From assembly GCA_023101725.1 (NCBI GenBank), contig JALJCO010001098.1, forward strand, positions 1-64,000: 64,000 nt of DNA. Reading direction: 5' to 3'. A program made the position numbers and the translations under genes. Each line of letters opens with the position of its first letter. The stretch's first letter is position 1. The stretch is from Atherinomorus stipes (taxonomy: Eukaryota > Chordata > Actinopteri > Atheriniformes > Atherinidae). Below the pieces are notes generated by a model that was not told the DNA's origin, made no database searches, and saw only the letters and a program-made list of their open reading frames with translations. Positions 1-15,666 of the stretch are shown here, piece after piece.

Positions 1-754
1 CCAGAATTTCCATAAAGATGCAGGGATACATTTATTAATCCTGAGATTTTTCAGTTTTTCAGAGGTATTTTCTTTCAGATCAGGTGTACGACATGTTTTT
101 TTTTTTTTTTTTTAAACTTCACCTCTGAGGTCTTATTTTGGACTGAGGCAAATTATAACAACCACATTAAAACAGTAACCACACATTGGCCTGTTTCCAC
201 CTGAAGAACATAGTGAGATAAGAGGACTGATGGCTCATAGTGATGTAGAAAACTTCATCTGGCTAATCCAGAATGCTGCTGCTCGTGTCCTAACAAAGAC
301 AAAAAAGGGAACATATGACTACACTGGTTCTGGTCGAGAATGTAGATCTGGGGCCGCATTTATCAAGCATCTTAGAGCCATTATAATCTTAAGTGCTGAG
401 AGTTTGTGGTATTTACTCCATCCTCAAAAAAAGCTATTTGTCAATTTTCTCAAGTCTAAGAATCACTCCTACTCTTCCAAATATGGGGTAGGGGTTGCCA
501 CTAGAGGACGGCATTGAGGCAAGACAAATGCACGTTCCGGGAGCTGAAGCATGTTTTGGCTTTGACGCCACACAGCTGGTCAAACAGTATCGTTTGCATT
601 TGGACAGAGCAGGTATCATTTATGTTACGGATTTAACTTCATGCTGGAAGCATGAAGCCATACAATACTTCATGTCTCATAACAGGAAATGAAACTGCAT
701 TTCCATTACAGTTTCTCATAAAATAACATCTTATAACATCATTAAAAATAGAAA

Positions 755-895
755 TAACTGGTGGCCACGTGTCGCTAAAGCGCCGCCACAAGATGTTATC
801 CCGTGGCCGCACATTATTAAATCGTGGACACGAGGTAACCAAGTCGTGGCCGTCCATTACAAATGCGTGGAAACAACATAAATAACTGGTGATTT
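755..895. repeat. cluster of GTGGCCAC / GTGG-type motifs
   Basis: Imperfect repeats of a unit centred on CGTGG(C/A)C(A/G): TGGTGGCCACGTG, CCGTGGCCGCAC, ATCGTGGACACGAGG, AGTCGTGGCCGTCC and ATGCGTGGAAAC, spaced about 20-35 bases. The block is bounded by the direct repeat AAATAACTGGTG (about 750 and 880). It looks like a short degenerate minisatellite or the core of a small mobile element. Family not identified. Confidence 0.5.
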
Positions 896-2039
896 CTAAG
901 TTAATGCTGATAAATGAGCATAAACATCATAATTGAGAAGGATAAACATGTCTGTTTACCCCACAGTGTAAATGCTAAAGAAGTGTTTTCAATACACTTT
1001 TGGCGATGTCTGTCAACATCAACACGTTTGAAAAATGTCTTCATATGAGAATAAAAACTTTTTAGCAATACCGGGATGTTTGGAACAAACTACCAGAAAA
1101 CCTGAAGTCTGATCCAAACCTGAGTTCTGTTTAATCAGGACGGAGAACAGTCATTTTTGATTGAGTTTTTTTTTTTTTTTAAATGTTCTATTCCTCTCTG
1201 ATCATATTTCCATCAACAATAATGATGTTTTTCCACAAACGTTTAAAGTTGTACTTCCGTGGTCATTTCATTAATATTTCTGTGTTCTCAATTATTATTG
1301 AATGCATTCTGCATCGTTTCTGTTTAAAAAAAACCTTCTGGTATCTTTGTATCCAGCTGTATTTGTATACTAGAAGAGAGGCTTGTGGTCCAACGGCAGC
1401 TTTTCCGGGTCCTTCTCATGAATTTCCGTCTGATTGGCTGGGTCCCATCAGTGTATGAAGGAAGCTCCGCCCTCCGCTCTTATTTCGCTACAGACAGGAA
1501 ATAGAGCCGACAAACAAGTTTGTTCCGCCATGCTAACAAACAGTTAGCTAATTAGCTTCTCAACTCCGAAGCTACAGTCGTGCCGTCTTTACTTCTAGTG
1601 TGTAGTGGAGGGTTACCTGCCTTCCAATGGACAGATAGAAACCCCACGTGGGATACGCTATTTGCAATGTTACGTAGAAGTGCAAGGCTGTTCCCGATTC
1701 GCTCTTTTCTTCGTATTGTTTCTGTGATGAGGAAGCACAGCCGACTGGGGGGAACGCAACGCTAGCAAGTCAGCATGTGTAAGTAAACAAGGGGAAACCC
1801 TCCGTATTTCAGAAGGAGCAAGTTAAACGGGTTTTCAGTGGAAGGAGGCCTTTAATTGTATCATATGTAAACAGCTGTATGCATTCTGTTGTCCGTTTCT
1901 ATTTATTTTACCTTGTACTGTTTGTATTTAATTCCTGTTATCTTTTTTAGTTTGTTTTCAATTCTTCTATTTTTAGGAACTGGCCACAGAACGCATCACT
2001 CTGGCTTTAGCAGGTTGACACTTCCTGCCTGGCCATGTT

Positions 2040-2340
2040 TGTTCGTTTTAATAGATCCTCATTAGCTGCTGACCTTTAACCGCTGCTTCTCTTCCTGGGG
2101 TTGCACCAAAATCATAAACTATATTTCAACATTACAGTAATTAAAATACAAAAACATACTAGCTCACAACTCAAACATCAACAACATTACAACCAGCACA
2201 ATGGCATAGCTCTACATTTCCTCTATTCAAACTAAAGGAATTACATCATCTCAACACATTAAAAAAAATGCCAAGAAAAATAAATCAGTCAATCACCTCT
2301 AGACCATCAATGTTGTGCATTGTTTTTGAACTGTTTTACT
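2040..2340 (-). mobile_element. LINE 3' tail fragment
   Basis: Read on the minus strand, 2107-2040 gives CAACCCCAGGAAGAG...AGCAGCTAATGAGGATC and TATTAAAA. This matches the pattern at 29594-29660 on the plus strand (GACCCCAGGAAGAATAG...GCTAATGGGGATCC...AAATAA). Such endings are typical of 3' ends of teleost non-LTR retrotransposons of the CR1/Rex1/L2 kind. The upstream border (toward higher coordinates) is uncertain and no reverse transcriptase frame is visible. Confidence 0.5.
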
Positions 2341-3156
2341 CGCCTCTATAGGTTTAAATGGTGTGGCACCCAGTTATTTATCAAATCTGCTCCATTTTTA
2401 TGAACCAAAAAAACATCCCTGAGATCATCCAGCCAGATGCACTTGTGGTGCATTTTCAGTTGTTTCGTAATTCTGAGCTGTCGAGAGCTGGTGATGTCAT
2501 CACCAGGTAGCTGCTGTTCTAGTTGCACCAACTCAGGGAAAAATGGACCTCTCCAAATCAGCCAATGTGTGAGCATCTACAACCACAATACAAGTTACTG
2601 TAGGAAGATCATGTCCATGTTGTGGCAGTGTCACCATGACAACACCATAATAAATACATATTCAAGCAATGTTTTCAAACGTGTGAGAACGTAATAAGAA
2701 CCACAACTCGTTACTGTTTGCACAAGAAACTTAATGGACATAAAATATGTTATAAGGAAGTTTAATAAAGACATCAGTGGTGCTGGTAAAGCCATCTTTA
2801 AATCTAGAATCCGCAAATTTCCCCAAACCCACACTAAACCCTACGGCCCTGCATGAAGTGTACACTTGGTAGAAGTATTCACACTGCAGAGTCTTCACAG
2901 TCAAACCCTGTCTGAAACCTTTAACACGAGTTATGTTTGAGAGTCATTAGGTTTTTACGTTTTTATTGTCTCTTAGTCTTTCCTTGTTTTAGTAATGTTA
3001 TTGTATTTTTTTGCTTCCATGTTCCATTTAGTTGGGCCTTGTCTTTTTACATAAGTTTGGAAAGCACTTTGGTTGCTTTAAATATCCCATAAAAATTTGA
3101 CATCAAAATATATTCAAAGAACTTATTAAATGTTTCTTTTGCATGTTGCTTTTTTA

Positions 3157-4964
<1,808 letters not shown>

Positions 4965-5129
4965 CTATAAACTATGAAACCGAAACTTTATTAAAGCTCA
5001 TGAAAAGCTAATCAACACATTAATGCTTAACTTGACTTGACTTAAATATGAAAACTTCAAAGATAAACACTTTTAAACTAAAGAATGTAAGTAGCAGAAA
5101 TACAGTGGGTATGGAAAATATTCAGACTT

Positions 5130-5345
5130 GAGATCAACCGATACAGCTTTTCTGAGGCCGATACCGATTCTTTCTCATCAGCCTCAGCCGATACAACCTG
5201 CCGATATTTGGGGCCGATATTATGGGCAGATATCGCATTACCAGTATCGGCCCTGTATAGTATACCAGCAGCAGGAATTTCTTATAATTTTTCAAATCAA
5301 AATATTTTGACTTTCTGAGCAGCAGATGATTAAAATAAAAGTCCA
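5130..5345. repeat. GCCGATA-rich repeat, copy 1
   Basis: Begins with GAGATCAACCGATACAGC and contains GAGGCCGATACCGATTC, CATCAGCCTCAGCCGATAC and CCGATATTTGGGGCCGATAT. The same order of motifs recurs from 7911 (CATCAGCCTCAGCAAATAC, CCAATATTTGGGGCCAATAC). It is probably a non-autonomous DNA transposon (hAT-like by its composition). Right border not defined. Confidence 0.55.
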
Positions 5346-5412
5346 AAATGTTCCTGACTTTAACTGCGGTTCCAATCTGTAGTGATGATATTATGTCTGG
5401 GCTAAATATTTG

Positions 5413-5474
<62 letters not shown>
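5413..5474. repeat. (CTGT)n(CTAT)n microsatellite
   Basis: About seven CTGT units followed directly by about nine CTAT units; compound tetranucleotide repeat in an intron. Confidence 0.95.
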
Positions 5475-5475
<1 letters not shown>

Positions 5476-6116
5476 GTGTTATTACGATCTCTACAACTGG
5501 AAAATGCAGTAAAAAGGTTACTGTACCACTTTTCATATGTAAATATTATTTATAATTTATTATGTATTCATGTGTATATTAAAGTGTTATCAAGATGGAA
5601 GATAAATCTAAACGAATATCAGTTGCTTTTTTAAAAATTTGATTTAATTTTGATCTCATTCTCAGTTTTACTTGAGGTGAAAAAACTTCTCCTATATCAA
5701 CATCAGGGCTGATTACTGTACAACGCTGGGGGAGTAGAAGTCCTGCCGCTTTCTGGCCTCTAACACAGTAACAGAGTTTTGGGGGGTAAAAATGCGAATG
5801 TCTGACAACGACCTTTTTTTTTTTTTTTTACAGTGTGACATTTTCTGATGGTGCAGGTGAGTCTGGACATCTCTCATATCACGCCTGTGCTGTCAGACCC
5901 GGGGGATCCGGTTCCGTAAAATACTTAATTTGTTTTTTAATAAGTGTGTTACTAAGTTATTCATTTCGCAATTTCTGCAAATTTACAGAGTGAAAAATTG
6001 AAGGGGGTGTAAATACTTTATGTACCCATTGTATGTGAAAAGAATGTTAAATGAACAAATATACTGTAATGTTTAACTTTGTTTGAGAGCACCACAGCAG
6101 TGATAATAAATGTTAC

Positions 6117-6205
6117 CTTGCCAGTCTCCAGGCCTGAGGTGAGGGTGGCGATGCGGCCCATCACTGTACGATCACCGGTACACACAACAATACCGCGTGC
6201 AGTTC
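6117..6205 (-). CDS. atp1a3: atp1a3-like exon 8a (5' part of a split 269-nt exon)
   Basis: 89 nt; acceptor CTCCAG at the right, donor GTAACA at the left. The first two bases finish the Gly codon left open by exon 7. Encodes (G)[29 protein letters not shown], ending in phase 0. From memory, vertebrate alpha genes carry this sequence together with the next one ([10 protein letters not shown]...) in a single 269-nt exon. Here 89 + 180 = 269 exactly, with a 1230-bp GT-AG intron between the Lys and Thr codons. That sum argues for an intron added within an ancestral exon. The reading frame is intact across the junction, so a pseudogene is unlikely. Confidence 0.92.
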
Positions 6206-7765
<1,560 letters not shown>

Positions 7766-8089
7766 CTAAGAGCAGACAAAGTAAGAGTGTTTAACATCTT
7801 AAACAGATCAAATTTCACCACCTGTTACAAAGTATTGAAATGATCAATGTTAAAAGTGAAAATACAATAATCTTTAAGGTCAACATTGAAAATAATGTGA
7901 CAGATCATTAGAGATAGACTAATAGAGATTGTTTTTAGGGTCGATACCAATATTTTCCCATCAGCCTCAGCAAATACAACCCGCCAATATTTGGGGCCAA
8001 TACTGCATTTGACCCCAAAATTAACATAATGAAGGACACAATGAAAACTAATTTTGAAAACTGTTTAAAGACAAAATTAAACTTGTGTA

Positions 8090-8123
<34 letters not shown>

Positions 8124-8676
8124 CACAGATGTGTGAAAAGTTTTTTGCCCCCTTCCCAATTTCTTACTTTTTTGCATGTTAGTCGCACTTAAATGTTTCA
8201 GATCATCAAACAAATTTTAATGTGACACAAAGATAACACAAGTAAACAGAAAATGCAGTTTTGAATGAAGAATCTTATTAGTGAGGGGGGGGGGGGAAAT
8301 CCAAATCTCCATGGTCCTGTGTGAAAAAGTGATTGCATCCCCCCCCCCCGATAAAACATAAATTAACTGTGGTTTATCACATCTTTGGAAAGCTGATTTC
8401 AATTTCTCTAGGCACACCAAGGTTGGATTACTGCCACACCTGTTCTTAATCAAGAAATCACTTAAATAAGGCCTGCCTGATAAAGTTTAGTAGACCAAAA
8501 AGATCCTCAAAAGCTAGACATCATGTTGCGATCCAAACAAAATTCAGTAAAAAATTAGAAACAAAGTAATTGAGATCTATCAGTCTGGAAAAGGTTCCAA
8601 AGCCATTTCTAAAGCTTTGGGACTCCAGAGAACCACAGTGAGAACCATTATCCACAAATGGTGAAAACATGGAACA

Positions 8677-9466
8677 GTGGTGAACCTTCCCAGGAGGGGC
8701 CGGCCGACCAAAATGACCCCAAGAGCACAGCGACGACTCATCCAAGAGGTCACAAAAGACCCCAGAACAATATCCAAGAACTGCAGGCCTCATTTGCCTC
8801 AATTAAGGTCAGTGTTCATGACTCCACCATCAGAGAGAGACTGGGGGGCAAAAATGGCTGCATGGCAGAGTTCCGAGACCAAAGCCACTGCTGAGCAAAA
8901 AGAACATAAAGGCTCGTCTCAGTTTAGCCAGAAAGCATCTTGATGATCCCCAAGACTTTTGGGAAAATACTCTGTTGACTGACGAGGCAAAAGTGGAACT
9001 TTTTGGAAGGTGGAGGTCCCATTACATCTGGCGTAAAAGTAACACGGCATTTCAGAAAAGGAACATCATAGCAACAGTAAAATATGGTGGTGGTAGTGTG
9101 ATGGTCTGGGGCTGTTTTGCTGCTTCAGGACCTGGAAGACTTGCTGTGGTAAATGGAACCATGAATTCTGCTGTCTACCAAAAAATCCTGAAGGAGAATG
9201 TCCGGCCATCTGTTGGTGACCTCAAGCTGAAGCGCACTTGGGTTCTGCAGCAGAACAATGATCCAGAACACACCAGCAAGTCCACCTCTGAATGGCTTAA
9301 GAAAAACAAAATAAAGACTTTGGAGTGGCCTAGTCAAAGTCCTGACCTGAATACGATTGAAATGCTGTGGCATGACCTTAAAAAGGCGGTTCATGCTGGA
9401 AAAGCCTCCGATGTGGCTGAATTACAACAATTCTGCAAAGATGAGTGGAACAAAATTCCTCCATAG
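8677..9466 (+). pseudogene. Tc1-family DD34E transposase, inactivated (element A)
   Basis: First part (from 8677) contains LPRRGRPTKMTPRAQRRL and VTKDPRTISK, the DNA-binding GRPTK/AT-hook-like linker. The catalytic part (8975-9466) reads TDEAKVELFG (first Asp), GGGSVMVWGCFAASGPG, then QQNNDPEHTSK and WPSQSPDLNTIEMLWHDLKK. The two parts are in different frames, so at least one frameshift lies between about 8830 and 8975. The second catalytic Asp, first residue of the usual DNDPKHT motif, is Asn here (codon near 9254). It stands 35 residues before the retained catalytic Glu. The product would be inactive even without the frameshift. Confidence 0.9.
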
Positions 9467-9699
9467 CGCTGTAGAAGACTCACTGCCAGTTATCGCAATC
9501 ACTTGATTGCAGTTGTTGCTGCTAAGGTGGAACAACCAGTTATTAGGTTTAGGGGCAATCACTTTTTCACGCAGGGCCATTTAAGTTTGGATTTTCCCCC
9601 CCCTTAAAAATAAAAATCCTCATTTCAAAACTGCATTTTGTGTTTACTTGTGTTATCTTTGACTCGCATTTAAATTTGTTTGATGATCTGCAACATTTA

Positions 9700-9910
9700 C
9701 ACTACTCACAAAAAGTTAAGGATATTTGGCTTTTTGTAGGATGTCAGAATGAATCTAAAATCCACTACAACCTTTCCAGGTGAACTGAATTAAACTTTCT
9801 CTAAACTTTTCAATGCACATGTACATTGTTCAATGGTTAAATATTAATTCTGCATCATTCTGTTCACCAAAAACCGAAAGTTGAATATCCCAAACTTTTT
9901 GTGAGTAGTG
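9700..9910. mobile_element. MITE of Tc1/mariner type inserted in element A
   Basis: 211 bp with inverted ends CACTACTCACAAAAAGTT and AACTTTTTGTGAGTAGTG (right end as read on the plus strand shows AAACTTTTTGTGAGTAGTG). It is flanked by TA on both sides (9698-9699 and 9911-9912). It interrupts the right terminal repeat of element A: sequence on both sides of it matches the uninterrupted left repeat at 8157-8200. Confidence 0.9.
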
Positions 9911-10442
9911 TAAGTGTGACTAACATGCAAAAAGTAAGAAATCAGGAAGGGGGCAAAAACCTTTTCACACAGCTATATATATATATATATTTATGAACAG
10001 TGCACTTGTAAAAATATAAAAAAGTAACATTAAACTTAAAAGATACAGTGCCTTGCGAAAGTATTCGGCCCCCTTGAACTTTTCGACCTTTTGCCACATT
10101 TCAGGCTTCAAACATAAAGATATTAAAGATATAAAATTTTAATTTTTTAAGAAGAATCAACAAGTGGGACACAATCATGAAGTGGAACAAAATTTATATG
10201 ATATTTAAAACTTTTTTAGAAATAAAAAAAAAAAGAAAAGTGGGGCATGCAAAATTAATCGGCCCCTTTACTTTCAGTGCAGCAAACTTTCTCCAGAAGT
10301 TCAGTGAGGAACTCTGAATGATCTAATGTTGACCTAAATGACCGATGATGATAGAGAACCCACCTGTGTGTAATCAAGTCTCTGTATAAATGCACCTGTT
10401 CAGTGATAGTCTCAGAGGTCTGTTTAAAGTGCAGAGAGCATC

Positions 10443-11735
10443 ATGAAGACCAAGAAACACACGGCGCAGGTCCGAGATACTGTTGTGGAGAGGTTTAAAG
10501 CCGGATTTGGATACAAAAAGATTTCCCAAGCTTTAAACATCCCAAGGAGCACTGTGCAAGCGATAATATTGAAATGGAAGGAGTATCAGATCACTGCAAA
10601 TCTACGAAGACCCGGCCATCCCTCCAAACTTTCATCTCAAACAAGGAGCAGACTGATGAGAGATGCAGTCAAGAGGCCCATGATCACTCTGGATCAGTGG
10701 TTCTCAAACGTTTTTTGCAGGGCCCCCCTTTCATTGGAAATAATAATGTCAAGCCCCCCCATCCCACCAGCGCTACCACATGTACCCAAACATTTACCAT
10801 GAAATACATGAAAAAATGCACTGTATTTGAGGTGGGGGGCAATGCCTATTGGGTCATCATCATTTGTTCATAAGTACTTTAAAGAATATGCCCATTTTTT
10901 GTTAGAAGTATAAAAACTAGGCCTGGTTGGGCCCCCCCTGACAGAGCCCTGAGCCCCCCCTGGGGGGCCCGCCCCCCAGTTTGAGAACCACTGCTCTGGA
11001 TGAACTGCAGATCTACAGCTGAGGTGGGAGAGTCTGTCCATAGGACAACAATCAGGCATATACAGCACAAATCTGGCCTTTATGGAAGAGTGGCAAGAAG
11101 AAAGTTATTTCTTAAAGATATCCATAAAATATCTTGTTTAAAGTTTGCCACAAGCCACCAGGGGGAGACACCAAACGTGGAAGAAGGTGCTCTGGTCAGA
11201 TGAAACCAAAATCAAAATTTTGGTCACAATGCAAAACGTTATGTTTGGTGTGAAAGCAACACAGCTCATCATCCTGAACACACCCTCCCCACTGCCAAAC
11301 ATGGTGGTGGCAGCATCATGGTTAGGGTCTGCTTTTCTTCAGCAGGTCCAGGGAAGATGGATGGAGCTAAATACAGGACCATTCTGGAAGAAAACCTGTT
11401 CGAGTCTGCAAAAGACCTGAGACAGGGACGGAGATTTATCTTCCAACAAGACAATGATCCAAAACATAAAGCAAAATCTACACTGGAATGGTTCGCAAAT
11501 AAACATGTCCAGGTGTTAGAATGGCCAAGTTAGAGTCCAGACCTGAATCCAATCGAGAATCTGTGGAAAGAACTGAAAACTGCTGTTCGCAAACGCTCTC
11601 CATCCAACCTCACTGAGCTCGAGCTGTTGTGCAAGGAAGAATGGGCAACAATTTCAGTCTCTCGATGTGCAAAACTGATAGACATACCCCGAGCGACTTG
11701 CAGCTGTAACTGCAGCAAAAGGTGGAACTACAAAT
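10443..11735 (+). pseudogene. Tc1-family transposase, inactivated (element B)
   Basis: The N-terminus from 10443 reads MKTKKHTAQVRDTVVERFKA, GFGYKKISQALNIPRSTVQA, a helix-turn-helix paired-like DNA-binding domain, then GHPSKLSSQTRSRLMRDAVK. A hAT MITE then breaks the frame (10695-10993). The catalytic pieces follow in shifting frames: WSDETKIKIL (first Asp, near 11195), QQDNDPKHKAKST (second Asp, near 11448) and [15 protein letters not shown] (Glu, near 11555). A TAG stop at 11531-11533 replaces the usual Gln of WPSQSPDLN. All three acidic residues survive, but the insertion, frameshifts and stop abolish function. Confidence 0.9.
10695..10993. mobile_element. hAT-type MITE with exact 8-bp target duplication
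   Basis: 299 bp. Ends CAGTGGTTCTCAAACG and GTTTGAGAACCACTG are perfect inverted repeats of the Charlie-like hAT type. The 8-bp sequence CTCTGGAT occurs immediately left (10687-10694) and right (10994-11001), a classic hAT target duplication. It is inserted in the transposase frame of element B, so it is younger than that element. Confidence 0.95.
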
Positions 11736-12463
11736 TTTTAACTCAAGGGGGCTGAATAATTTTATTTGCCCAATTTTTCAGTTTTTTATTTCTAAAAAAG
11801 TTCAAAATATCCAATAAATTTCGTTCCACTTCATGACTATGTCCCACTTGATGTTGATTTTTCACAATTTTTTTTTAATATCTTTATTTTTGAAGCCTGA
11901 AATGTGGCAAAAGGTCAAAGTTCAAGGGGGCCGAATACTTTTGCAAGGGACTCTAATTATAATAAAACTGACTACTGCCTGTATAGATGCCTGTCTGTAA
12001 ATTATGCCGAAGCAGGATATCGGCCAACACACCTAAAATATCGGCTGAAGCCGATCATCAGTGGAGCACTAAAGAAGCAGAGGAAATTTAGGAATGAAAG
12101 TTGCAGCGCCTTTTATCTTCCATGCGCAGCTTCATAAAATTACTTACTGTACATACCACCAAGAGAGCTGGAAACTGTCATTATGTACGTTTGACTAATT
12201 CTGGTCTTTCAGAATTTGGGAGCATGCAAAATTGCCCCAAAATGCAAAAGGGACATTATTCCCTCATTCATAATGAAGACTTCTTGAAATGATGAAATTT
12301 AATATCTGTTAATTTAATCGGAAGGGCAAAAACACTACAGAAATTGTAATTATTCCAACAGACTCTGAAAATACCATTTCTTAAGTGATTCTTTACAAAA
12401 AAGCTTTTTGTTGGAAAAAGTTTGTGAACTGGAGCATTTTTTCATCCTGACATGAGTTTGTCA

Positions 12464-14378
<1,915 letters not shown>

Positions 14379-14582
14379 ATTATCCCCAGCAGGCTCATCC
14401 TCTGTAGCGGCCTGGATGGCGTAGGCCAGGAAGCAGAGGATTGCACCGATCCACAGCAGAATGGAGAAGCCACCAAACAGCTGACGGCAGAACTTGACCC
14501 ACTCTGGGGTGGTGGGGGGTGGGGTCAAGGCGTTGAGGCCATCCCTGGCCAGGTACTCTGCTGCCTTGGCGTTGGTCAAACC
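14379..14582 (-). CDS. atp1a3: atp1a3-like exon 4, first transmembrane segment M1
   Basis: 204 nt, 68 codons, phase 0; acceptor AACCAG, donor GTAATG. Starts [15 protein letters not shown] and includes the conserved [20 protein letters not shown] block, then the M1 helix [20 protein letters not shown] and the M1-M2 extracellular loop TEDEPAGDN. In mammalian alpha-1 the loop borders Gln111 and Asn122 decide ouabain sensitivity. Here the matching positions are Gln (AIQAA) and Asn (GDN), so a cardiac-glycoside-sensitive pump is predicted. Two changes from the near-invariant family pattern: GLN where GPN is usual before ALTPPP, and AYAIQ where AYGIQ is usual. The splice sites are intact, so I take these as real residues rather than signs of decay. 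Confidence 0.95.
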
Positions 14583-14797
14583 CTGGTTGTGGTAGAGAGA
14601 GGATGGAGAGGAAAAAGAGGGGGATGGATAATTAAAAGTGGCAAATGGATGACAATTAGCACAAGGGCAAGAGTGCGAGAGGGATGCAGAAAGAAAAAGG
14701 AAAAAAAGAAATATGAAGAGTGGAAAGAAATCCATCAGAACATGCTCTTTTAAATCAAGTGAAAAGTCTCATCTCTGCTTTAAAACCGATGACTTAC

Positions 14798-14857
14798 CTG
14801 CACAATATCGGTGCAATATTTCCGGCAAACCTCCTCAACAGACATTTTGTGTTCAGT
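14798..14857 (-). CDS. atp1a3: atp1a3-like exon 3
   Basis: 60 nt, 20 codons, phase 0; acceptor TTTTTAG, donor GTAAGT. Encodes TEHKMSVEEVCRKYCTDIVQ, the start of the actuator domain (about residues 41-60 of the joined protein). The length equals the 60-nt exon known from vertebrate alpha-subunit genes. KMSVEEVCRKY is the alpha-3 form; alpha-1 has KLSLDELHRKY. The residue after KY is Cys here, where I expect Asn or Gly in most alpha subunits; whether this is species variation cannot be told from one sequence. Intron 2 upstream is 695 bp, intron 3 downstream 215 bp. Confidence 0.94.
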
Positions 14858-15552
14858 CTAAAAAAGATCAAAGATGAACAGAGAATTCAAACAACTCATT
14901 TATTTAATAATAATGTCAATTCAAATTCTGCTAGTCACAAAAATACCATTACATTCCAGAAATATCAGTGGTTTACAGGATGTACAGAGACAGAATGATC
15001 AGGATGCAGCCCGCTGCCCTTACAGGCTGCAGATCGCTGGCTGACAGAAAACATTATTTCGCTAACTCAAATATTTTCAAACATTGGTTATTTTGTTTGT
15101 TTCGTACAGTTTTAAATCACTGGAAAAGCCAGGAGCTTTGGCCTACTGCCACATACAAAAGCAAATCCTTCCACAAAGGGATTAAATCATTCTGGCACAT
15201 TACCACAAACCAAGTAGTATCATTACTGTACACCAGCTGCTACAAAACACCACATCTTCTTTTTTTACACCGGGAGATTAGGTTACAGTTGGATGGTAGC
15301 GGTTTGAATGCTGGAGTGTGGCCAGGACTCATAATCTCACTTTTAAATACCTCATTACATTATTTCTTTCTCACTCTCAGCTGTCATTGTTTATTCTAAT
15401 AGACTTTATAAAAGTTTTAGTATTCATATGCTACCAAACTAAAACTCAAATCAAACACTGATTGTTTAAGGTGTGCTGGCACGAACTTTCTCTCACACAA
15501 GGTTGCAGGGAGTCACAGTGAGGTCAGAGGAAGTAGGGGGCAGTGTACGTAC
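14858..15552. other. intron between exons 2 and 3
   Basis: 695 bp, GT-AG; no repeat or coding sequence recognised. Confidence 0.7.
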
Positions 15553-15666
15553 TATGGGAACTTCCTTCTTCAGGTCATCCAGATCCTTGCCTCCCTTCTT
15601 CTTGGGAGACTCCTTCTCGTCCTTGTCCTGCGTGGTGGCCACGCGGTAGCTGTCCGACCGTCCATA
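15553..15666 (-). CDS. atp1a3: atp1a3-like exon 2, cytosolic N-terminus
   Basis: 114 nt, 38 codons, phase 0 at both ends; acceptor TTACAG at the right, donor GTACGTAC at the left. It encodes the hydrophilic N-terminal tail of the Na+/K+-ATPase alpha subunit: YGRSDSYRVATTQDKDEKES, then a lysine-rich stretch (PKKKGGKD) and LDDLKKEVP. This charged, lysine-rich segment is the variable region that tells alpha isoforms apart. The DLDDLKKEV ending and the downstream TEHKMSVEEV are typical of alpha-3. The protein is the catalytic subunit of the plasma-membrane pump that exports three Na+ and imports two K+ per ATP, working with a beta subunit. Confidence 0.93.

Larger units (their letters stand above)
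5103..6031. mobile_element. Tc1-like transposon relic (ends only), interrupted
   Basis: Left end TA|CAGTGGGTATGGAAAATATT and right end AAATACTTTATGTACCCATTG|TA are inverted copies of each other, with TA on both outer sides, the Tc1/mariner target. The inner right end (GAGTGAAAAATTGAAGGGGG) is typical of the long terminal repeats of this teleost family. No transposase frame remains. The interior is occupied by another repeat (from about 5130) and a CTGT/CTAT microsatellite. The element lies inside the intron that splits the 269-nt exon. Confidence 0.7.
8121..9974 (+). mobile_element. Tc1-like transposon A with long inverted repeats
   Basis: About 1.85 kb including a 211-bp insertion. Left end CAGATGTGTGAAAAG, then TTTGCCCCCTTCCCAATTTC; right end mirrors it (GGGGGCAAAAACCTTTTCAC, ACAG). 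The terminal inverted repeats are long, over 200 bp, with an inner boundary at the poly-G/poly-C runs (8285-8295, 8341-8350, 9595-9602). It sits in (AT)n sequence, so the TA duplication cannot be resolved. It carries a broken DD34E transposase. Its right repeat is interrupted by a MITE at 9700-9910. Confidence 0.9.
10046..11953 (+). mobile_element. Tc1-like transposon B, interrupted by a hAT MITE
   Basis: Left end TA|CAGTGCCTTGCGAAAGTATT; right end GGCCGAATACTTTTGCAAGG, GACTC|TA. Flanking TA is visible on both sides. Length 1908 bp; minus the 307-bp insertion and duplication it is 1601 bp, the usual Tc1 size. Inner parts of the ends also mirror each other (CTTTTGCCACATTTCAGGC and GCCTGAAATGTGGCAAAAG). 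It carries a broken transposase reading rightward. Confidence 0.92.
7911..12072. mobile_element. host repeat of a nested transposon stack (GCCGATA repeat, copy 2)
   Basis: The left part (7911-8095) resembles the repeat at 5130. The right part (about 11970-12072) ends GGATATCGGCCAACAC...ATATCGGCTGAAGCCGATCA, GTGGAGCACTA. Between them sit two complete-length Tc1-like elements (8121-9974 and 10046-11953). Removing these would bring the two halves of one GCCGATA-rich element together. The outer borders are approximate because its terminal repeats are degenerate. Confidence 0.5.

Noticed and set aside
434..692. Overlapping short ORFs on both strands near the left edge
   Set aside because: No family resemblance, no splice pattern matching the ATPase gene, and length within chance expectation.
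1380..1780. GC-richer stretch as a possible promoter or exon
   Set aside because: It lies within the 3' part of the ATPase gene, has no coding similarity and no clear CpG island; left as unexplained.
8525..8802. Minus-strand ORFs of 93 and 65 codons opposite Tc1 element A
   Set aside because: They are antisense shadows of the transposase region.
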